This document shows positions 6,001-8,145 of a stretch of DNA of 8,145 nt, piece after piece. A model generated the notes under the pieces. The model saw only the letters and a list, made by a program, of their open reading frames with translations. It was not told the origin of the DNA and ran no database searches. Numbering within the stretch: the first letter of the stretch is position 1; each line of letters opens with the position of its first letter. Source of the stretch: Opitutus sp. GAS368. Its GTDB lineage: Bacteria > Verrucomicrobiota > Verrucomicrobiae > Opitutales > UBA953. A program made the translations under genes and the position numbers. The DNA lies in NCBI GenBank assembly GCA_943332745.1, contig CALQQQ010000043.1:1-8145 (forward strand). Reading direction: 5' to 3'.

Positions 6001-8145
6001 ACCGGCGACGTCCGAGGTGATGTTGCTGTTCGTCCGGAGCGCATAGACGCTCGGGTTAAAGCCAGCCGCGATGCTGAAGGCGGCCGTCATGTCGACGACC
6101 GACGTGGCGATGGTCGTGCCCGTGTTCCACGTTCCCGCGGAGGTCATACGGACGCCGTATTCCACCTGGCCGACGCCGATGGTACCACCAGCGCTGCTCA
6201 GGGCCTGGAAGCCGACGTTGTAGAAGTTGCCGACGCCGAGTCCGGTCGGGTTGTAGGTGACGTACGAATTGGTGGTCGCATCCACGATCCACACGGGGGC
6301 AATCCCGGTGTTGATGACGCCCGTGCCGTTCAAGGTCGTGCCGCCCAGCGCGATGGTACTCGTCGTGGTCAGGCGGTCATACGCCGTCGGCTGCCCGCCC
6401 GTGGGCACACCCCACGAACCAGCGCCCGTGCTATTGAGCATCAAGCTGCCGTTCCAGTTACGCGTCAGGCTACCGACATTCAAGGTGGCGCTCCCTGCAT
6501 TGGCGCGCACGACCGTGATGCGACCGCCCTTGGAGACCGTGAGATCGCCGATGGTCTCGGCGGAGAGCATGGACTGCGCCCCGTTATAGCGGAAGGTTCC
6601 GCCGTTCAGGTCGATGCCCGTGGCATCGGCCCAGCGCCCCTGCCCGCCCGCAACCTGGCCCCAGACTTCATTGATGACGATGAGGCCTCCGGGACGGAGG
6701 ATGTAGTTGGCGGCATTCGCGCCCGTGGCGTTGTTAAAGTAGGAAGTCGTGCCGTTGTAACCCCACGGATCCGTGCCGAGCTGCAGCGTGCCGAAGACTT
6801 CGACGGTGCCCGTACCGAGCGGCGTCGAGCCACCGGGGGCGGCGCCCACGTCGAGCGTCACGGTCATGTTCCTATAAATCGAAGTACCACCGGTGTAGTT
6901 ATTCGAATTACGTAAGAGGACGGAGTTCTGGGCGCCGGTCTGAGAAGCACCGAGCCAGTTATTGCGCTCGAGGCCGATACTGACCTTGGCCGTGCCGGTG
7001 AGGACATTATCCGAGCCGCTGAAAATCAGGGTCGAAGCCGGACCACCCGCGAGGCGGTAGGTATTACCCGCGCCGACGCCGAGCGTCGGGGCGATGTAAT
7101 TGACGTCGGTGTTCAGCAGGCCCTGCAGGACGGCATTGCCATCACCGATGGCGCCGAGATCCAGCGGCGAACTGAAGTAGGGACGAGCAATTGCCAAGGC
7201 GAAGCCGTAAGCGCTGCCTAAATTGGCCGAGCTGGGGTTGGTCGAGGCGAGGACGGTCGGAGTGAAATCCCCGTCGAGCACGACGGTGCTCAGCGAGTTG
7301 AACTTGCTGAGCGTGATGAGCGAGGCGGTGGCGTTTAGGCTGCCGTTATCGGCCAAGCGGACACCCGCACCCGGGAAGACGCGCACCTGGGCGGAGCCGA
7401 GCGGCGTGCCGCTGGTGGCGGTGACTTGGAGGAGACCCTGCTGGACATCGATGCCTCCCGTGAAACCGGAGTTAGCCGTGCCGGAGATGATTAAATTGCG
7501 CCAGGCATCCAACGTGCCCGCACCGAGCTTGATCAGGTTGCCGCTACCCGTGATGGCGCCGGCGAGTTCGACGCGTCCCTGCGAACCCGTGACACCCGAA
7601 GTGTTGATTGCGGCATAGGAACCCAAGATCGCGGTGGTGCCGCCGACCTTCAGGCCATACTTCAGGACGTTATTCGTATCCGCCGAGAACGTGAAGGTCT
7701 GGCCTGTCGCCCCACCGCTACCGCTCGTGCTGTTCCAGGTGAAACTACTAAGGCTCGTGATTCCCGTGATAAAGGAACCGGCGGGCACGCTGCCGCCGCT
7801 AATCTGCATGCCGACATACATCCCGGCGGTGCTGGTATTGACGGCCGTGATGGAATTCGAGTTCTGATTGAAGGAGAACGTCGGCTGGAGGTTGCCCGTA
7901 ACGGCCGCCGTGGTCGGGGCACTGATGGTGAAGGTCGTCGGCGAGAGGATGGAGGTGACGTAGGCGCCGACCGGGAAGCCGGTGCCGCTACCGAAGACCT
8001 GCATGCCGACATAGACGTTCGCCGTCGTCATCGCGCTCGTGAGCGTGACGACGTTGCTGGCATTCGGCGCGCTGTAGGAACCTAACGCCACCGGGGCAAA
8101 GGGCACGGGTGCACCGACGCCGGTGACGGTCAGGGTCTGGTTCGA
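1..8145 (-). CDS. Giant PATR (autotransporter-associated beta-strand repeat) surface protein, internal fragment open at both ends
   Basis: Seen: one minus-strand frame is open from 8145 to 1, 2715 codons, with no TAA/TAG/TGA. The first codons read SNQTLTVTGVG and the last read NATVTLNDT. There is no start, signal peptide, membrane segment, C-terminal barrel or sorting signal here, so both termini lie outside. The translation is rich in G, T, S, A, N, V and L, has no cysteine, and has only about two dozen lysines, many at the K of I-x-K-x-G-x-G motifs. About eleven PATR-like motifs occur (near residues 196, 409, 780, 944, 1189, 1296, 1461, 1742, 2317, 2444 and 2650). Six copies of a separate VGM module are also present. 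Known: PATR motifs occur in passenger regions of autotransporters and in giant surface proteins of Verrucomicrobiota and Planctomycetota, predicted to form right-handed beta-helices. Inferred: an exported structural or adhesive protein; substrate and partners are unknown. Gene identity as a PATR protein is secure; biological role is not. Confidence 0.93.
61..198 (-). repeat. PATR motif, last copy in the window
   Basis: Residues 2650-2695. GPIIAQGGTGTITKTGPGTL (K2663) then YLYPWNQTADNQVAAWNVAGGNFEVRG. The first half is near-canonical. The N-T-Y-T-G-G-T half is replaced by NQTADNQVAAWNV, and the closing A-G-G-x-F-x-V strand is kept. The reading continues through LLGANATVTLNDT to the window edge, so the protein carries on past position 1. 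Confidence 0.82.
661..816 (-). repeat. PATR motif with inserted residues
   Basis: Residues 2444-2495. FTGVIRDGAGVVSLVKSGYG (K2459) is followed by VSILSTPISIGSDVGVNAFS and GGTTVNAGPIF. Consensus is 'F-x-G-x-I-x-D-G-x-G-x-x-S-L-x-K-x-G-x-G ... x-F-S-G-G-T-T-V-N-A-G'. About 13 extra residues lie between the two halves. Upstream at residues 2390-2408 is GTLDLNGLGLTFGGLSGTG, the familiar 'G-T-L-D-L-N-G-x-x-x-x-x-G-x-L-S-G-T-G' box, followed by VTNASATPATLTI. This is the most canonical PATR context in the window. Confidence 0.88.
1456..2082 (-). repeat. Three tandem VGM modules D, E, F (70-71-residue period)
   Basis: Residues 2022-2230. The repeat starts at L2022 (LTGLSTN), L2092 (LTNLATT) and L2163 (LNGLATT). 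Each copy then has N-x-[IV]-T-V-x-S-T-x-G-L-x-x-G-M-x-V-x-G-P-x-I-P-x-G-[SA]-T-V-x-[SA]-[IV]. The last strand is T-x-F-[TV]-[IL] in every copy. The core Met residues are M2046, M2116 and M2187, giving periods of 70 and 71. The copies differ at many positions, so this is an old or diversified duplication. The [AT]-x-G-S-A-G-[AT]-G linker between copies D/E and E/F is also repeated. The modules probably form compact beta-rich units along the chain. I cannot assign a ligand. Confidence 0.88.
2085..2102 (-). repeat. Hexanucleotide tract encoding an alternating Leu-Pro linker
   Basis: Three perfect copies of GCAGCG on the plus strand (2085-2102). With the adjacent codons they encode LPLPLPL (residues 2016-2022) directly ahead of the tandem VGM array. 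It is likely an extended linker at the junction. Simple-sequence expansion is a possible origin; only three units are present. Confidence 0.7.
2335..2511 (-). repeat. VGM module C (single copy)
   Basis: Residues 1879-1937: LASNGNTITGLTSTAGYYVG followed by MGIQGTAIYPGTFVTSIVSA and TSVTVNYVTAASAGAATIT. It has all the landmarks of the module: an N-x-I-T strand, a T-x-G turn, Y-V-G-M (M1899), G-x-x-I-x-P-G, V-T-S-I and a closing T-S-V-T-V strand. It interrupts a PATR-type context, with LTFGTVSNAYNFAAST before it and LQYRGMLTIQGTDL after it. Confidence 0.75.
2866..2922 (-). repeat. PATR half-motif (LTKSGLG)
   Basis: Residues 1742-1760. SGAFTLTKSGLGAMVMNP has the first half of the PATR consensus (G-x-[LF]-T-[LI]-x-K-x-G-x-G-x-[LM]-x-[LM]), with K1749. 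It is preceded by HEYVLAANSILNVVQGNTF then TLRGQDQS, the usual '[FY]-x-L-x-x-x-x-x-[IL]-x-V-x-x-G-N-T-x-T-L-x-G' lead-in. The second half (N-T-Y-T-G-G-T) is displaced or lost; only PAYTGVNTNTG, about ten residues further on, resembles it. Confidence 0.7.
3226..4119 (-). other. Beta-rich passenger stretch with one short FTGG repeat
   Basis: Residues 1343-1640. Alternating short hydrophobic strands and N/G/S/T turns fill this part. Only one PATR-like box is clear, NTFTGGVNLQNARLVLGG (residues 1465-1482, within 3706-3765), and it lacks an upstream I-x-K-x-G core. Other strands include LMLGGNMTMGRDIQI (1364 on), ISGPVGTGTLTFDGG (1496 on) and IKLEGRGSINFIRTGAITLA (1548 on). The stretch carries unusually many Asn repeats (SNNNYIVSN). 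I recognise no domain other than generic beta-helix coils. It ends where the INAGTLVV box starts. Confidence 0.5.
3706..3765 (-). repeat. Short PATR-like FTGG box
   Basis: Residues 1461-1480, GYSTNTFTGGVNLQNARLVL. It keeps the second half of the PATR consensus (N-x-[YF]-T-G-G-x-x-[IL]-x-x-[AG]-x-L-x-L) but has no recognisable K-x-G-x-G-T-L half before it. It is best read as a degenerate copy. Confidence 0.55.
4120..4260 (-). repeat. PATR motif with degenerate core
   Basis: Residues 1296-1342: GVISGELGSNIIKTGSQLLL then LRGDHTYKGTTTLSQGWLIL and GSNALPN. It matches the consensus 'G-x-I-S-G-x-x-x-x-x-x-I-x-K-x-G-x-x-x-L-x-L-x-G-x-x-T-Y-x-G-T-T-x-x-x-x-G-x-L-x-L-G-x-x-x-A-L'. K1308 sits in the usual place, but the usual G-T-L is replaced by Q-L-L. 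The preceding residues 1236-1295 (VTLLNDVDVIADVSFVG; GNVNLSPGG; HTFSSGG) are the usual lead-in strands before a PATR. This is one of the clearest copies in the window. Confidence 0.85.
4471..5316 (-). repeat. Super-repeat copy 2: PATR, GTPFG, LDIGA, APTLG, NVLTG and YTGGT blocks
   Basis: Residues 944-1225. It opens with FTGAVTGGKFTKLGNGSVEFS (K955) and continues with GTPFGVGDIVLQPG (999 on) and ALDIGALETA (1086 on). Next come VYFAPTLGASTDGVYRIGFGG (1119 on), NVLTG (1153-1157) and NNYTGGTMINPG (1194 on). These landmarks repeat copy 1 in order, with residue offsets of 749, 753, 759, 770, 773 and 779. The steadily rising offset means small insertions in this copy, not chance matches. A glycine-rich stretch (AAGGGKLWLGAGGGSGST, 1095-1112) is part of the extra length. 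Confidence 0.8.
5317..5700 (-). other. Linker zone with NIYLTG-like strands between unit copy 1 and super-repeat copy 2
   Basis: Residues 816-943. This stretch has no PATR core. It contains three related strand motifs: GQDIYLQGAWL (from about residue 831), GGNIYLTGDSG (868-878) and GGNLYFTGATS (914-924). A fourth relative, AGNIYVTGGLL, lies at residues 1816-1826 (about 2668-2700). Between them is SRARADGG, one of the few basic patches of the protein. Weak internal repeats of this sort are compatible with continuing beta-helix coils. No function can be assigned. Confidence 0.5.
5701..6339 (-). repeat. Long PATR unit, copy 1 (uninterrupted version)
   Basis: Residues 603-815. The unit starts at TLNGTGVINTGIAPVWIVDA, passes NSYVTYNPTGLG, and continues to SVYALRTNSNITSDVAGND followed by ITIASGGLLTTTS. 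It ends in a clear PATR (V-Y-A-S-G-L-L-K-F-G-D-G-T-L-T-L-T-G-S-N, K787, then ITGPIVVNNGGLRLI; 5701-5808). The same order of elements is found at 1045-2232: a G-I-[AL] strand, an A-T-x-x-x-Y turn, an L-x-x-N-S-x-x-x-x-x-x-x-x-I-x-x-G-G-L-[IL] pair of strands, then a PATR. In that copy a VGM array is present in addition. Homology between the two copies is inferred by eye from ordered short matches, so it is moderate evidence. Confidence 0.55.
6511..6615 (-). other. LNGGTF/ETIGDL block of the PATR protein
   Basis: Residues 511-545. The segment runs from R-W-A-D-A-T-G into IDLNGGTFRYNG, then SAETIGDLTVSKGGRITVV. This fits the recurring 'R-x-x-D-A-x-x-x-L-N-G-G-T-x-x-x-x-G ... S-E-T-[IV]-G-x-[LV]-x-[LV]-x-x-G' block that I recognise from giant PATR proteins. 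There it sits between a YTGGT block and the next long unit, and that is also its place here. It likely forms additional coils of the same beta-helix. A related LNGGTL box lies at residues 1686-1690 (about 3076-3090), just after an INAGTLVV box (residues 1641-1648). Confidence 0.6.
6796..7560 (-). repeat. Super-repeat copy 1: PATR, GTPLG, LDLGA, APTLG, NVLTG and YTGGT blocks
   Basis: Residues 196-450. It opens with a PATR motif (GAITGSGNLIKLGAGTL, K206, followed by FTGGIDVQQGLLQV). The following landmarks are GTPLGSAQVRVFPGAG (residue 246 on), PLDLGAIGDG (327 on), YIAPTLGVGAGNTYRLAGG (350 on), NVLTG (380-384) and NNYTGGTSI (415 on). It ends with TPLGTGTVEVFGTLQLG just past the block. The same landmarks return in the same order at 4471-5316. 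From memory of giant PATR proteins, 'APTLG...YRLGGG...NVLTG...YTGGT' is a recurring conserved block, probably several beta-helix coils. No catalytic or metal-binding signature is visible. Confidence 0.8.
7699..8076 (-). repeat. VGM modules A and B (two successive copies of a ~65-residue module)
   Basis: Residues 24-84 and 90-149. Each copy begins with an N/S-rich turn and a strand (SNVVTLTSAMTT; SNSITAVNTSTAG), then YVGMQ[VI] at residues 45-50 and 110-115. A G-rich turn and P-V/A-G follow, then a strand with V/I-T-S/G-I, and finally an S-x-x-[TS]-F-T strand. The core Met residues M48 and M113 are 65 residues apart. The pattern resembles the common 'GMxVxGxxIPxGTxVxSIxxxTxFTIS' beta module seen in many large repetitive bacterial proteins; I know of no firm functional assignment for it. 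These two copies are more degenerate in the G-x-x-I-P turn than the tandem copies at 1456-2082. They sit just before super-repeat copy 1. Confidence 0.75.

Noticed and set aside
4156..6915. A 919-codon plus-strand open frame that looks like a large gene
   Set aside because: It is the exact mirror register of the minus-strand gene. Its translation is a featureless Arg/Gly/Glu/Ala/Asp-rich string with no domain, it starts at a TTG inside PATR coding sequence, and its openness follows from rare TTA/CTA/TCA codons.

Overview
The window is a single stretch of coding sequence on the minus strand. Read from 8145 down to 1, one frame stays open for all 2715 codons, with no stop, no recognisable translation start and no intergenic gap. 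Both ends of the gene lie outside the window. The N-terminal side is beyond 8145 and the C-terminal side is beyond 1. Residue numbers below count from the codon at 8145-8143.

The product is an extremely repetitive, Gly/Thr/Ser/Ala/Asn/Val-rich, cysteine-free protein with very few charged residues. It carries about eleven recognisable copies of the autotransporter-associated beta-strand repeat (PATR type; pattern I-x-K-x-G-x-G-T-L-x-L-S-G-x-N-x-Y-T-G-G-T-x-x-x-x-G-x-L). These are embedded in the larger conserved blocks usual for giant PATR proteins. The fold expected from family knowledge is a long right-handed beta-helix on the cell surface or secreted. No ligand, enzymatic or secretion domain is visible in this part.

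Layout in protein order (right to left in the window): (1) two copies of a 'VGM' module (8076-7699); (2) super-repeat copy 1, PATR then GTPLG, LD[LI]GA, APTLG, NVLTG and YTGGT boxes (7560-6796); (3) an LNGGTF block and unit copy 1 ending in a PATR (6795-5701); (4) a short repeat zone with NIYLTG-like strands, then super-repeat copy 2 (5316-4471); (5) a beta-rich stretch with PATR motifs near 4120-4260 and 3706-3765, an INAGTL/LNGGTL pair, and a PATR at 2866-2922; (6) a lone VGM module (2511-2335); (7) unit copy 2 (2232-1045), interrupted by three tandem VGM modules (2082-1456); (8) a terminal PATR-rich stretch (1044-1).

The style of protein, the block order and the GC-rich codon use resemble giant PATR proteins of Verrucomicrobiota (Opitutae-like), with Planctomycetota as an alternative. 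This is recognition from family style, not a search result. Long open frames on the plus strand (the largest 4156-6915) are mirror images of this gene and should not be annotated. I see no RNA gene, CRISPR array, mobile element, promoter or terminator. The window shows no multi-gene system. Its interest lies in the internal architecture of one giant surface protein.
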